The notes under the pieces are model-generated. The model was given only the letters and a program-made list of their open reading frames with translations. It ran no database searches and was not told the origin of the DNA. A stretch of DNA of 64,000 bases from Belnapia rosea (lineage in GTDB: Bacteria; Pseudomonadota; Alphaproteobacteria; Acetobacterales; Acetobacteraceae): positions 682,001-746,000 of the forward strand of contig NZ_FMZX01000001.1 of assembly GCF_900101615.1 (NCBI RefSeq). Direction: 5' to 3'. Within the stretch, counting starts at the first letter, position 1. Every line of letters starts with the position of its first letter. Made by a program: the position numbers and the translations under genes. This document shows positions 34,487-43,244 of this stretch, piece after piece.

Positions 34487-35327
34487 CCAGCAGCCCGGCG
34501 GAGCCGACCACGCGGACGGCATCCCCGAGGACCAGGGCCGCGGCCTCGATCAGCCCCGCCGAGAGCAGCGCCTCCGCCCGTGCCTCACCGGCATCGAGCG
34601 CGGCCTCCGCCACCTCCGCGGGCAGGGGGTCGACGCCCGTGGTGACGAGGCGGTCGCCGAGATCGCTGTCGGGGTCGAGGGAGGAGGCCGGGGCACGGCG
34701 GATCGCAGGGTGCTCGGCATCGACAGCATTGGCGATGACGGTCGCCGCGGCATCCGCCTCGGCCGCGCTGCGCGCCAGCACCGTCACCGCATCGGCGATG
34801 CCGAGGGAGAAGCTGCGGCCCGGCCAGCCGCTGGTGGCGATGCCGCGCACCGGATCCATCGCGCCGATGCGGATCAGCGCCTCCGGCGCCGCCTGCGCCA
34901 GATGCGGCACCACGCCGACGCGCAGCATGGCGCCAGGGGCCAGGAACAGGGCGATGTCGCCGCCATTGTTGACATAGGCGGTGGTCAGGCCGGTTGTCTT
35001 CGCGAGGGCCGCCAGCACCTCCTCCGCCACGGCACCTGCCACGGCGGCCATTGGGGTGATGAAGTCGGCGCGGAATGGCCAGACCGCCGCCGCCATGCGG
35101 CGTGCCACCGGCCCGTGCATGACCAGGCGGTCGGGGCCGAGCGGCGCCCGCAGCAGCGGCAGCTCCGCCACCAGCCCGGCCAGCAGGCCCTGAAAGGCGG
35201 CATTGGCGCGGGAGGCAGCCTCGCCGATGGCGGCGCGCGTGCCCTCCAGCCCGATCACCAGATCGATCGGGCCGTCCTGCAGATGCAGCCTGCCATCGGG
35301 CAGGATAGCGGCTAGGGCGCCGGCCAA
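34461..35327 (-). CDS. UPF0280 family protein (ApbE-like)
   Basis: The 288-residue protein matches UPF0280, an uncharacterised family distantly related to the flavin transferase ApbE: GPIDLVIGLEGTRAAIGEAASRANAAF, GPVARRMAAAVWPFRADFITPMAAVAGAVAEEV, YVNNGGDIALFL, and GIADAVTVLA. The start is probably TTG at 35325-35327, with a perfect GGAGG seven bases upstream and 16 bases overlap with the reductase gene. Family members recur beside anaerobic-type or reductive ring-cleavage genes; here it follows a 6-hydroxynicotinate reductase-like gene, suggesting a role in flavin attachment or maturation of that pathway (inference). Confidence 0.78.
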   Translation of the reverse strand: MAGALAAILPDGRLHLQDGPIDLVIGLEGTRAAIGEAASRANAAFQGLLAGLVAELPLLRAPLGPDRLVMHGPVARRMAAAVWPFRADFITPMAAVAGAVAEEVLAALAKTTGLTTAYVNNGGDIALFLAPGAMLRVGVVPHLAQAAPEALIRIGAMDPVRGIATSGWPGRSFSLGIADAVTVLARSAAEADAAATVIANAVDAEHPAIRRAPASSLDPDSDLGDRLVTTGVDPLPAEVAEAALDAGEARAEALLSAGLIEAAALVLGDAVRVVGSAGLLAIPTDTVP

Positions 35328-36796
35328 GGATTGACCTCCATCCAGGCTTCCTGCCGCGCGGCATCGCCATGGTCGGCGAGGAGCTGCTCGAGCGGCACCG
35401 CGTGGTCCACATGCCCACCGAGACGCGCATAGAGATCGGCACGGAGGGTGAATTCGATGGGCGCCACCAGGGCCGGTGTCGGGACATAGCCGAAGGCGCC
35501 ATCCGGCACCCGCAGCACATCGGCCATGACCGTGATGCCGCCCCCTGGCCAGAGCGTGCAGGGCGCGCCCCCGATGGTGACGCGGACGAGGGATCTCTGC
35601 ACCTCCCGCGTCAGCAGCACCGGGTTCTCGGTGACGCCCGCCCGGAGCGAGCCGCCGGCGCCTGCCATGAACAGCACCGAGGTCATCGCCGGTTCGCAAT
35701 TCTCACCGATCCGCTCGACGGTCTTCAGCACCGCGGACGGGATCGGCACCGGCACGGGCCGCAGCGCCTCGTCCAGCTCGACATAGAGGTGGTCCTCGCC
35801 CGTGGTGCTCGTTAACAGCAGGCGGAGGCCGGGCCAGGCGGTCTTCGGGTCGATGCTCTCGATGACGGCGAGCGGGTCCTTGATATCCGTCCCGCCCCAG
35901 CCGTTGCCGGGATGCGCCACCTGGAAATAACGCCCGGGCGTGGAGCGCCGGCCGCGCACGCGGATGCCACTCGGCGGCACGTCGAGGCATTTGCCGGCCT
36001 GGTGTTCCGACAGCACGCCGGTGATGTGGTCATCGACGACGATCACCTCATCCACATGCCCATGCCATTGCTGGGCGAAGATGCCGATGGCGGCGCTGCC
36101 GCAGCCGACGCGCATGCGCCGCTCCGGCACGCCGTCGACGATCGGCGCCTGGCCCGCCTGCAGCACGAGCTTCGCCCCGCCATCGATCGAGACCTCGACC
36201 GCACCCTTGTTGCAGAGCGTGAGCATGGCGGCGCAGGTGACGTTGCCCTCGCGCTTGGAGCCGCCCGTCAGATGCCGCACGCCGCCGAGGCTGAGCATCT
36301 GGCTGCCATACTCGGCGGTGGTGACATGGCCGATCTGCTCGCCATCGACGCGCACCGCAGCCGTCTCCGGGCCGAGATGGCGGTCGGTGTCGATCTTCAC
36401 CTTGAGGCCGCAATAGCTGAAGATGCCCTCGGTGACGACGGTGACGGTATCGACGCCGGCATGGCGCGAGCCAACGATGAAAGGTGCCGGCTTGTAGTCC
36501 GGATAGGTGGTGCCGGCGCCGATCGCCGAGACGAAGATCTCCTCGCGCGGCGCCAGCCCGCCAGCCCAATCCTCGGAGCCTTCGAGGAAGGGCACCGTCT
36601 CGCCGCCCGTCTCCACCGTCCGTTGCATCAGCACCAGCGGGTCGGTGCGGATCAGGGCACCGTCTTGGTTGGCATAGCGGCTGCAGGCGCCGGAGCGGCC
36701 CGGGCGGATACGGCAGAGCACGGGGCAGGCATCGCAGCGGACGATCCCCTCATTCCCCTCGCGCGCGCCGAAGAGGGCGGTGCGGTCGGTGCTCAT
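35312..36796 (-). CDS. hnr: 6-hydroxynicotinate reductase-like iron-sulfur protein
   Basis: The 494-residue protein resembles 6-hydroxynicotinate reductase, which reduces 6-hydroxynicotinate to 1,4,5,6-tetrahydro-6-oxonicotinate with reduced ferredoxin. The N-terminus holds a CX2CX3CX9C cluster motif (Cys21, 24, 28, 38) for a [4Fe-4S] centre. Further on are GAGTTYPDYKPAPFIVGSRHAG, VTEGIFSYCGLKVKID, and GNGWGGTDIKDPL. Its start overlaps the stop of the molybdenum hydroxylase gene (ATGA at 36793-36796), so substrate hydroxylation and ring reduction are co-translated. The assignment rests on family recognition plus the enamidase-like gene nearby. Confidence 0.75.
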   Translation of the reverse strand: MSTDRTALFGAREGNEGIVRCDACPVLCRIRPGRSGACSRYANQDGALIRTDPLVLMQRTVETGGETVPFLEGSEDWAGGLAPREEIFVSAIGAGTTYPDYKPAPFIVGSRHAGVDTVTVVTEGIFSYCGLKVKIDTDRHLGPETAAVRVDGEQIGHVTTAEYGSQMLSLGGVRHLTGGSKREGNVTCAAMLTLCNKGAVEVSIDGGAKLVLQAGQAPIVDGVPERRMRVGCGSAAIGIFAQQWHGHVDEVIVVDDHITGVLSEHQAGKCLDVPPSGIRVRGRRSTPGRYFQVAHPGNGWGGTDIKDPLAVIESIDPKTAWPGLRLLLTSTTGEDHLYVELDEALRPVPVPIPSAVLKTVERIGENCEPAMTSVLFMAGAGGSLRAGVTENPVLLTREVQRSLVRVTIGGAPCTLWPGGGITVMADVLRVPDGAFGYVPTPALVAPIEFTLRADLYARLGGHVDHAVPLEQLLADHGDAARQEAWMEVNPWPAP

Positions 36797-39501
36797 CGCG
36801 GCAGGGCCTCCAGGATGCGATGGGGCAGGGCAGGCACGCGGGTGATCTCGGCCCCCGTCGCATCCCGGATGGCGGAGAAGATGGCGGGCGCCGTCGGCAC
36901 CAGCGCCGGCTCGCCGATCCCTTTGGCGCCATAGGGGCCCAGGGGCTCCGGGTCCTCGATCAGGATCGTCTCGATCACCGGCACATCGCCGATGGTCGGG
37001 ATCAGGTAGTCATGCAGGTTCTCGGTGCGGCCGGGAAGGTATTCCTCCATCAGCGCCAGGCCGATGCCCTGGGCGATCCCGCCCTCGATCTGCCCCTCGA
37101 CCAGCAGCGGGTTGATGGCACGGCCGACATCATGCGCGGCGACGATCCGCTGGAGGTGGACGATGCCGAGTTCGGTATCCACCGCGAGCGCCGCGATCTG
37201 GGCGGCGAAGCCGTAGGTGGCATAGGGCACGCCCTGGCCATTGGCATCGAGCGGCGTGGTCGGCGGGTCGAAGCGGCCGGTGCCCTCGAGCGGCGTGTCG
37301 AGATGGAGCGGCCGGCCATCGACCATCAGCACGCCATCCGCCAGCGCCAGCCGCGCCTCCGGCCCCGCATTGGCCCTGAGCAGGATGGCGTCGCGCAGCG
37401 CCAGCCCCGCCTCCATCGCCGCCCTTCCGCTGACGAAGGTCTGGCGCGAGGCGCTGGTCTTGCCGGCATCGGCCGTCAGGTCGGTATCGCCCAGCACCAG
37501 GGCGAAGGCATTGGCCGGAAGGCCGAGCGCATCGGCGGCGATCTGCAGCAACACCGTCGTGCTGCCCTGGCCGATATCGACCGCGCCATTGTGGAAGGTA
37601 GGGCGCCCACCCGGCTCCAGCGTGACCCGCATGGTGGAGGGGTTGGACATGCCGGTATTGCCGATGCCGTACCACATGCAGGCGATGCCGACGCCGTGGC
37701 GCAGCGGGCCGCCCCCGGCATTCGCCGTGGCCGCCTCCGCCCGCAGCGCCGTCCAGCGGGGCCGAAGCGCCTCGAGGCAGGCGGCGAGGCCGGCGGAATG
37801 GGTGATGACCTGACCGGTGGCGGTGCTGTCGCCGGCGCGGAGTGCGTTGATGTGGCGGAATTCCAGCCGGTCGATCCCGGCCGCATCCGCCAGCCTGTCC
37901 CACAACGCCTCCTGCGCGATGGCGGCCTGGGGCACGCCGAAGCCACGGAAGGCGCCGGAGGGCGGGTGGTTGGTCAGCACCGCCCGCGCCCGGCTGCGGA
38001 CATGCGGCACGCGATAGGGGCCGGTCGAATGCGCCGGCACCCGTCCGGCCACGGTCGGCCCCCAGCTGGCATAGGCGCCGGTATCGTAGATGCCCTCGAA
38101 TTCCAGTGCCGTCAGCCGCCCCTCGGCATCGCAGCCGGCGCGGGCGGTGATGCGGGCCGGGTGCCGCTTGGTGCTGCTCGCCATGCTCTCGGCGCGCGAC
38201 CAGGTGGCACGGACCGGGCGGCGCAGCAGCCAGGCGGCGATGGCGAGCATCGGCTGCACCGCCACATCCAGCTTGCCGCCGAAGCCGCCGCCGCAGGCAG
38301 TCGGGACGATCCGCACCGACTCATGCGGCAGGCCGAGCACGCCCGCGACCTCCTCGAGGTCCATGTAGGGCGCCTGGGTGGAGGCATGCACCTCGATGCG
38401 GTCACCGATGCGCTGCGCCCAGCCGGCCTCCGGCTCGATATAGGCATGTTCGACGAAGCTGGTCTGCCATGCGCCCTCGGCGACATGCGCGCTGGCGGCG
38501 AGCGCCGCGGCGGCGTCGCCCTGCACCACACGGCCGGTGGTCAGCACATTGTCCAGCCAGCGTTGATGCAAGGGTGGGGCACCCTCGGCCAGGGCGGCGA
38601 GCGGATCGGCAAGCGGCGGCAGCACCTCCCAGGTCAGCGGGAGTTCGTCCGTGCGGATGGCGTCCAGCGCCTCCCGCTCCCCGACCAGGGCGCAGACCAT
38701 GTCGCCGCGATACCGCACCAGCCCCTCGGCGAAGACCGGCTGGTCCTTGATGTCGGGATAGATGCCATAGCCGTTGCGGCCTGGGACATCGGCGGCGGTG
38801 AGCACGCGGTGGAGGCCCGGATGCCGCGCCACCAGCGGCGCCATGTCGCCCAGGGTGAAGCGCGCCCGCGCATGCGGGCTGCGGATCGGGCGGAGCCAGA
38901 GCGCATCGGCCGGCGCGCTATCGGCGCCATAGCGCTCCGTCCCGTCCAGCTTGGGCCAGCCATCGGCCCGCGCCATGCGGCTGCCGACCGCCGCTCCGGC
39001 TGCCGGCGGCACCGCGGCCGGCGCCTCCAGGAAGCGATGCGCCGCCATCACCGCCTCGATGATCTTGCGGTAGCCGGTGCAGCGGCAGAGCACGCCCCCG
39101 AGCGCAGCCATGACCTGCGCCTCATCCGGCCGCGGCACCGCCTGCAGCAGCGCCATCGCCGCCATCAGCATGCCCGGGGTGCAATAGCCACACTGCGCCG
39201 CGCCCAGCGCCTGGAAAGCGGATTGCAGCGCCATCCCCATGGGCAGGGCAGCAAGCCCCTCGACCGTCAGCACCGCCACGCCCTCGGCCTGGGCGAGGGG
39301 GACGAGGCAGGCGCAGGCCTGGGCACCATCGACAAGCACGGTGCAGGCGCCGCAATCCCCGGCATCGCAGCCCAGCTTGGTGCCGGTGAGGCCGAGCCGG
39401 TCGCGCAGCACGGTGCTCAGCCGCGCATCGGGCGGCGCGGCGACGGCATGGTCGCAACCATTGACCGTGAGCTTGGGGAGGCGCGGCGGCGGGGCGTTCA
39501 T
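36793..39501 (-). CDS. Molybdenum hydroxylase, fused [2Fe-2S] and molybdopterin subunits (putative nicotinate dehydrogenase)
   Basis: The 902-residue protein fuses two modules of the xanthine dehydrogenase family. Residues 1-155 hold two [2Fe-2S] clusters (Cys45, 50, 53, plus Cys63/65; then Cys104, 107, 139, 141). The rest is the Mo-pterin domain with CGGGFGGK, GAFRGFGVPQA and the catalytic Glu864 in GIGEPALVPTAPA. It hydroxylates an N-heteroaromatic ring with water; position next to the 6-hydroxynicotinate reductase-like gene suggests nicotinate C6. FAD is carried by the separate upstream protein, overlapping by 4 bases. No XdhC-type maturation gene is nearby. Confidence 0.82.
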   Translation of the reverse strand: MNAPPPRLPKLTVNGCDHAVAAPPDARLSTVLRDRLGLTGTKLGCDAGDCGACTVLVDGAQACACLVPLAQAEGVAVLTVEGLAALPMGMALQSAFQALGAAQCGYCTPGMLMAAMALLQAVPRPDEAQVMAALGGVLCRCTGYRKIIEAVMAAHRFLEAPAAVPPAAGAAVGSRMARADGWPKLDGTERYGADSAPADALWLRPIRSPHARARFTLGDMAPLVARHPGLHRVLTAADVPGRNGYGIYPDIKDQPVFAEGLVRYRGDMVCALVGEREALDAIRTDELPLTWEVLPPLADPLAALAEGAPPLHQRWLDNVLTTGRVVQGDAAAALAASAHVAEGAWQTSFVEHAYIEPEAGWAQRIGDRIEVHASTQAPYMDLEEVAGVLGLPHESVRIVPTACGGGFGGKLDVAVQPMLAIAAWLLRRPVRATWSRAESMASSTKRHPARITARAGCDAEGRLTALEFEGIYDTGAYASWGPTVAGRVPAHSTGPYRVPHVRSRARAVLTNHPPSGAFRGFGVPQAAIAQEALWDRLADAAGIDRLEFRHINALRAGDSTATGQVITHSAGLAACLEALRPRWTALRAEAATANAGGGPLRHGVGIACMWYGIGNTGMSNPSTMRVTLEPGGRPTFHNGAVDIGQGSTTVLLQIAADALGLPANAFALVLGDTDLTADAGKTSASRQTFVSGRAAMEAGLALRDAILLRANAGPEARLALADGVLMVDGRPLHLDTPLEGTGRFDPPTTPLDANGQGVPYATYGFAAQIAALAVDTELGIVHLQRIVAAHDVGRAINPLLVEGQIEGGIAQGIGLALMEEYLPGRTENLHDYLIPTIGDVPVIETILIEDPEPLGPYGAKGIGEPALVPTAPAIFSAIRDATGAEITRVPALPHRILEALPR

Positions 39502-40370
39502 GCGGCTTCCCGGATGGCAGGGGCGGCGAGGCGGGTCAGCAGGCGGCGCAGCAGCACCTGCGCCGCCTGGCGGCGATAGGAGGCCGTGGCGCGGACATCG
39601 TCGATCGGGCTCAGCGCAGCGAGGTGATCGGCGCGGAGCACCGCCGGCGCCTCCGCCACCGTCATGCCGCGCAGTTCCGTCTCCAACCCGGCGAGCCGCA
39701 GCGCCACCGGTGAGCAGGCACCGACCGAAATCCTTGCCCGCGCGATGCGGCCCTCGGCGAGTTCGATCACTGCCGCCGCCATGACGATGGAGATGACGAG
39801 ATAGCTCCGCGCACCCAGCTTCTCGAAGCCCGCCCGCGCTCCAGGCGCCGCATGGGGCACCAGCACGGCGGTGGCGATCTCGTCCGGCGCCAGCGCCGTC
39901 CTCCTGTTGCCGGCCAGGAATTCGCCGAGTGGCAGGCGCCGCGTGCCACGCCTGCTCGCCAGTTCGATTGCTGCGTCGAGCGCCAGCAGCGGCGGCACCC
40001 CATCCGCCGCCGGCGAGGCATTGCAGAGATTGCCGACCAGGGTGGCCCGGTTCTGCACCTGGGCCCCGCCCACCCGGGTGGCGGCGGAGCGGAGGGCATC
40101 AAACCAGGGCGGCAAGGGCGCCTCGCGCAGCGCGGCCCAGGTCACCCGGGCGCCAATGCGGGTATGGTCCCCTGCGTCGCTCATCCCGGCCGTCTCGCGG
40201 ATGGCGGACAGGTCGAGCACGGGCCGGGACTCCATCCGTCCCCAGGCCTCAGCCGCGGCGCGGGCCGGGTAGAGATCCGTCCCTCCGGCGAGCAGCAGGG
40301 GCGGGGCAGGGGCCTCGGCCAGCAGGGCCAGGGCCTCTGCCAGGGATTCGGGTCTGCGATAGGCCGCCAT
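39498..40370 (-). CDS. Molybdenum hydroxylase FAD-binding subunit
   Basis: The 290-residue protein is the medium, FAD-binding subunit of xanthine dehydrogenase-type hydroxylases: AGGTDLYP (about residues 29-36), ATLVGNLCNASPAADGVPPLLALDA, and the C-terminal CO-dehydrogenase flavoprotein domain (RATASYRRQAAQVLLRRLL). It passes electrons from the iron-sulfur clusters to the acceptor. It is first in the run of overlapping genes FAD subunit, Mo/Fe-S subunit, reductase, UPF0280, and lies 71 bases after marR on the same strand. Confidence 0.9.
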   Translation of the reverse strand: MAAYRRPESLAEALALLAEAPAPPLLLAGGTDLYPARAAAEAWGRMESRPVLDLSAIRETAGMSDAGDHTRIGARVTWAALREAPLPPWFDALRSAATRVGGAQVQNRATLVGNLCNASPAADGVPPLLALDAAIELASRRGTRRLPLGEFLAGNRRTALAPDEIATAVLVPHAAPGARAGFEKLGARSYLVISIVMAAAVIELAEGRIARARISVGACSPVALRLAGLETELRGMTVAEAPAVLRADHLAALSPIDDVRATASYRRQAAQVLLRRLLTRLAAPAIREAA

Positions 40371-40441
40371 CTGCCTGCCGGATTGTTGTTCGGCTAACGA
40401 CTTTGCCAGCCTCTCCTCGGCCTCACAACGGAAATATGCGG

Positions 40442-40867
40442 CTAACCCATGCGGCGGAGGATGGCGGAGAGCCGCGCCGCCTCATCGCGCGGCAGCGGCG
40501 CGAGGGTGGCCGCGCTGACCGCCTTGGCCTTCTCCACCCAGCCCGGCAGGGCCGCGAGCGCCACAGGCGTCAGCGCGACCAGCAGCATCCGGGCATCCGA
40601 CGGGTCCCGCTCGCGCACCACCAGGCCGCGCGCCATGAGGCGGGCGACGACGCCCTTCACCGTTGGCGGGTCCATGGCCAGCAGCCGGCCCAGGAGGTTC
40701 TGCGACAGCGGCCCACGCCGCCACAGCATGTGCAGGGCGGCGAATTGCATGGAGGTCGGCCCATCCTCCCCCATGATCCCCTGGAACAACGCGAGGTGCC
40801 GCTGATAGGCCCGGCGCAGCAGGTGGCCGACCTGATCCTCCAGCACGTAGTCCTCCGGCTCCTCCAT
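40442..40867 (-). CDS. MarR-family transcriptional regulator
   Basis: The 141-residue protein is a typical MarR regulator: dimerising N- and C-terminal helices around a winged helix (LHMLWRRGPLSQNLLGRLLAMDPPTVKGVVARLMARGLVVRERDPSDARM). It lies between, and reads away from, the enamidase operon, and a near-palindrome sits in the 82-base gap. It likely represses both divergent units until a pathway ligand (for instance 6-hydroxynicotinate) binds; the ligand is inference. Confidence 0.9.
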   Translation of the reverse strand: MEEPEDYVLEDQVGHLLRRAYQRHLALFQGIMGEDGPTSMQFAALHMLWRRGPLSQNLLGRLLAMDPPTVKGVVARLMARGLVVRERDPSDARMLLVALTPVALAALPGWVEKAKAVSAATLAPLPRDEAARLSAILRRMG

Positions 40868-40885
40868 CCGCTCCTCCGCCTGGCA

Positions 40886-40909
40886 TTTCGTTTCTAGGCT
40901 TACGAAACG
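40886..40909. promoter_or_regulatory. Probable MarR operator
   Basis: Two overlapping inverted repeats are seen: CGTTTC (40889-40894) with GAAACG (40904-40909), 9-base spacer, and TTTCGT (40886-40891) with ACGAAA (40902-40907). They lie between the divergent marR and enamidase-like starts, the usual place for a MarR site. Confidence 0.6.
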
Positions 40910-40949
40910 CCGAGGGCTAGACTGGGCGCAGTTGGTGGGGGATCAGGCG

Positions 40950-42149
40950 ATGGCCGTGGAACAGGCTTCGGGTCCGGCGCGGGGCCGCACCCTGGTGCGC
41001 AATATCGGCCTGCTGCTCTCGGGCGACCTCGCCAACCCGATCCTCGAGGCCGATGCCATCCTGATCGAGGACGGCAGGATCCTGGCCGTCGGCCGCGCCG
41101 CCGAACTGGCCGCGCGCGGTCCCGCTGATTTCGTCATCGACGCGCATGGCTGCGCCGTCGCACCGGGCCTGGTCGACAGCCATGTCCACCCGGTGATCGG
41201 TGACTGGACTCCGCGGCAGAACCAGATGGGTTGGGTCGAGAGCAACCTCCATGGTGGCGTCACCACCATGATCTCGGCCGGCGAGGTGCATCTGCCCGGC
41301 CGGCCGAAGGACATCGTCGGGTTGAAGGCGCTGGCCATCACCGCGCAGCGCGCCTTCTTCAACGCCCGCCCCGCCGGGGTGAAGGTGCTGGCCGGTGCGC
41401 CGGTGCTGGAGAAGGGCATGGTCGAGAGCGACTTCGCCGAGCTCGCCGCCGCCGGCGTCACGCTGCTGGGCGAGGTCGGGCTCGGCTCGGTGAAGGCCGG
41501 CTACGAGGCGCGGGAAATGGTCGCCTGGGCCCGCAAGCACGGCATCCAGAGCACCATCCATACCGGCGGCCCCTCCATCCCCGGCAGCGGGCTGATCGAC
41601 AAGGACACGGTGCTGGAGGCGGATGCGGATATCATTGGCCATATCAATGGCGGCCATACCAGCCTGCCCGAGGCGCATGTCTGCGAGCTCTGCGAGCGCA
41701 GCAGCCGGGCGATCGAACTTGTGCATAATGGCAACGAGCGTGTCGCCATTGCCGCCGTGCAGGCTGCGCGGGACCTCGGGCAGCTCCATCGCGTTATCCT
41801 CGGCACGGACAGCCCGGCCGGCTCCGGCGTGCAGCCGCTCGGCATCCTGCGGATGATCTCGTTGCTTTCCTCGCTCGGCGGGATCAAGGCGGAGCAGGCT
41901 TTCGCCATGGCGACCGGCAACACGGCCCGCATCCGCAACCTCGATGCCGGGATGATCGAGACGGGCCGCGCCGCGGATCTCGTCTTCCTCGACCGCGCCC
42001 AGCACACCGCCGGACGGGACCTGCTGCACAGCATCGAACTGGGCGATATTCCGGGGATCGGTGGCGTGATGATCGACGGCGCCATGCGCTGCGGCCGCAG
42101 CCGCAACACGCCACCGGCCGAGCGCGTCCCCGAGATGCTCGGGCATTGA
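40950..42149 (+). CDS. ena: Enamidase-like amidohydrolase
   Basis: The 399-residue protein belongs to the metal-dependent amidohydrolases and resembles enamidase, which opens 1,4,5,6-tetrahydro-6-oxonicotinate to 2-formylglutarate. The TIM-barrel metal ligands are visible: HVH (His78, His80), His204 (IHTGG), His231 (GHINGG) and Asp287 (GTDSPAG). Length matches the 385-residue Eubacterium enzyme. ATG 40950 is preferred over GTG 40932 on ribosome site spacing (gggggatcaggcg). It is the logical third enzyme after the hydroxylase and reductase encoded divergently, and first gene of a four-gene plus-strand unit. Confidence 0.75.
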   Translation: MAVEQASGPARGRTLVRNIGLLLSGDLANPILEADAILIEDGRILAVGRAAELAARGPADFVIDAHGCAVAPGLVDSHVHPVIGDWTPRQNQMGWVESNLHGGVTTMISAGEVHLPGRPKDIVGLKALAITAQRAFFNARPAGVKVLAGAPVLEKGMVESDFAELAAAGVTLLGEVGLGSVKAGYEAREMVAWARKHGIQSTIHTGGPSIPGSGLIDKDTVLEADADIIGHINGGHTSLPEAHVCELCERSSRAIELVHNGNERVAIAAVQAARDLGQLHRVILGTDSPAGSGVQPLGILRMISLLSSLGGIKAEQAFAMATGNTARIRNLDAGMIETGRAADLVFLDRAQHTAGRDLLHSIELGDIPGIGGVMIDGAMRCGRSRNTPPAERVPEMLGH

Positions 42150-43150
42150 TCCCCGGCTGGCGGCAGGGTGTCCGCAACGGGCTGGTCTTCGGCATCCTGG
42201 CCTTGGGGGCGGTCATGGCCCTCAATGCCGGGGAGCTGCCGGGGCTCGGGGCCATATTGGCGGAGCTGCCGGCCGCAGTCGGCATCTCGGCCGCCGTCCA
42301 TATCCCGCAGATCCTGCTGACCGCGGCCGCCTGGCGGGCCCTGCTGCCGCCCGGGCTCCGGCCGCCCTTCGCCGCCATGGCGCTGCTGCGCTGGTACCGC
42401 GAATCGGCCAATGCGCTGGTGCCGGCCGGGGCCCTGGTCGGCCAGGCGGCTGCGGCCCGGCTGCTGGCGAGGCGAGGGGTGCCCGGGCGGATGGCGGGCG
42501 CGACCGCGACCGTGGACCTGACGCTCGAGGCCGTGTCGCAGCTTTTCTTCACCCTGGCCGGGGTGGCGCTGCTGCTTGGCGTCGGCGATGGGCCGGGCCT
42601 GCTCGGCTTCGCCCTGGCGGGCTTCGGCATCGCCCTCGCCGGGGCTGCGGCCATGGTGCTGTTCCAGCGCCGCCTGCCGCTGACCCTGCTCGAGCGGCTG
42701 CTGGCCCGGCTGGCGAGGCGCTGGCCGGCCATCGACCCGGCCTGGATCCGGGAGCTTCAGGAGGCCATCCTCCAGCTCCATGCCGACTGGCCCCGGCTGG
42801 CGGTGGCGACGCTCTGGCACACCATCTCCTGGCTGCTCGGGGCGATCGAGATCGCGGGCGTGCTCTGGCTGCTCGGCCATCCCATCTCGCTCGCCGATGC
42901 GCTGGTGATCGAGAGCCTGGCCCAGGCGCTCCGGAATGTCGGCTTCATGCTGCCGGGGGCGCTGGCGGTGCAGGAGGGGGCCATCATCGGCGCCGCGGCG
43001 CTGGTCGGCGTGCCGCCAGCGGCGGCGCTGGCCGTGGCCCTGGTGCGACGGACGCGGGAGGTCTGCCTCAGCCTGCCCGGCCTTATCGCTTGGCAGCGGG
43101 CCGAAAGCGGGTCTATGCGCTCCGCTGGACCGGATCGCGGAGGGGCCTGA
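42146..43150 (+). CDS. LPG-synthase-TM/HpnL-like polytopic membrane protein
   Basis: This 334-residue protein has about eight hydrophobic segments and resembles the UPF0104 / lysylphosphatidylglycerol synthase transmembrane family, close to the hopanoid-associated HpnL type (YRESANALVPAGALVGQAAAARLLARRG; SLAQALRNVGFMLPGALAVQEGAIIGAAALVGVP). Family members move or handle lipids at the inner membrane. The start is TTG at 42146 overlapping the enamidase stop (TTGA). No hopanoid biosynthesis genes are in the window, so its presence in this unit is unexplained. Confidence 0.75.
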   Translation: MIPGWRQGVRNGLVFGILALGAVMALNAGELPGLGAILAELPAAVGISAAVHIPQILLTAAAWRALLPPGLRPPFAAMALLRWYRESANALVPAGALVGQAAAARLLARRGVPGRMAGATATVDLTLEAVSQLFFTLAGVALLLGVGDGPGLLGFALAGFGIALAGAAAMVLFQRRLPLTLLERLLARLARRWPAIDPAWIRELQEAILQLHADWPRLAVATLWHTISWLLGAIEIAGVLWLLGHPISLADALVIESLAQALRNVGFMLPGALAVQEGAIIGAAALVGVPPAAALAVALVRRTREVCLSLPGLIAWQRAESGSMRSAGPDRGGA

Positions 43151-43244
43151 TGGCCTCGGAGCGGGATTCCGCGACTGACAACAGGCCGGACCGGCTCGCG
43201 TGTTCTGGACACTGCGCGGGCCGCTTCAGGCCGGGGGACAGCTG

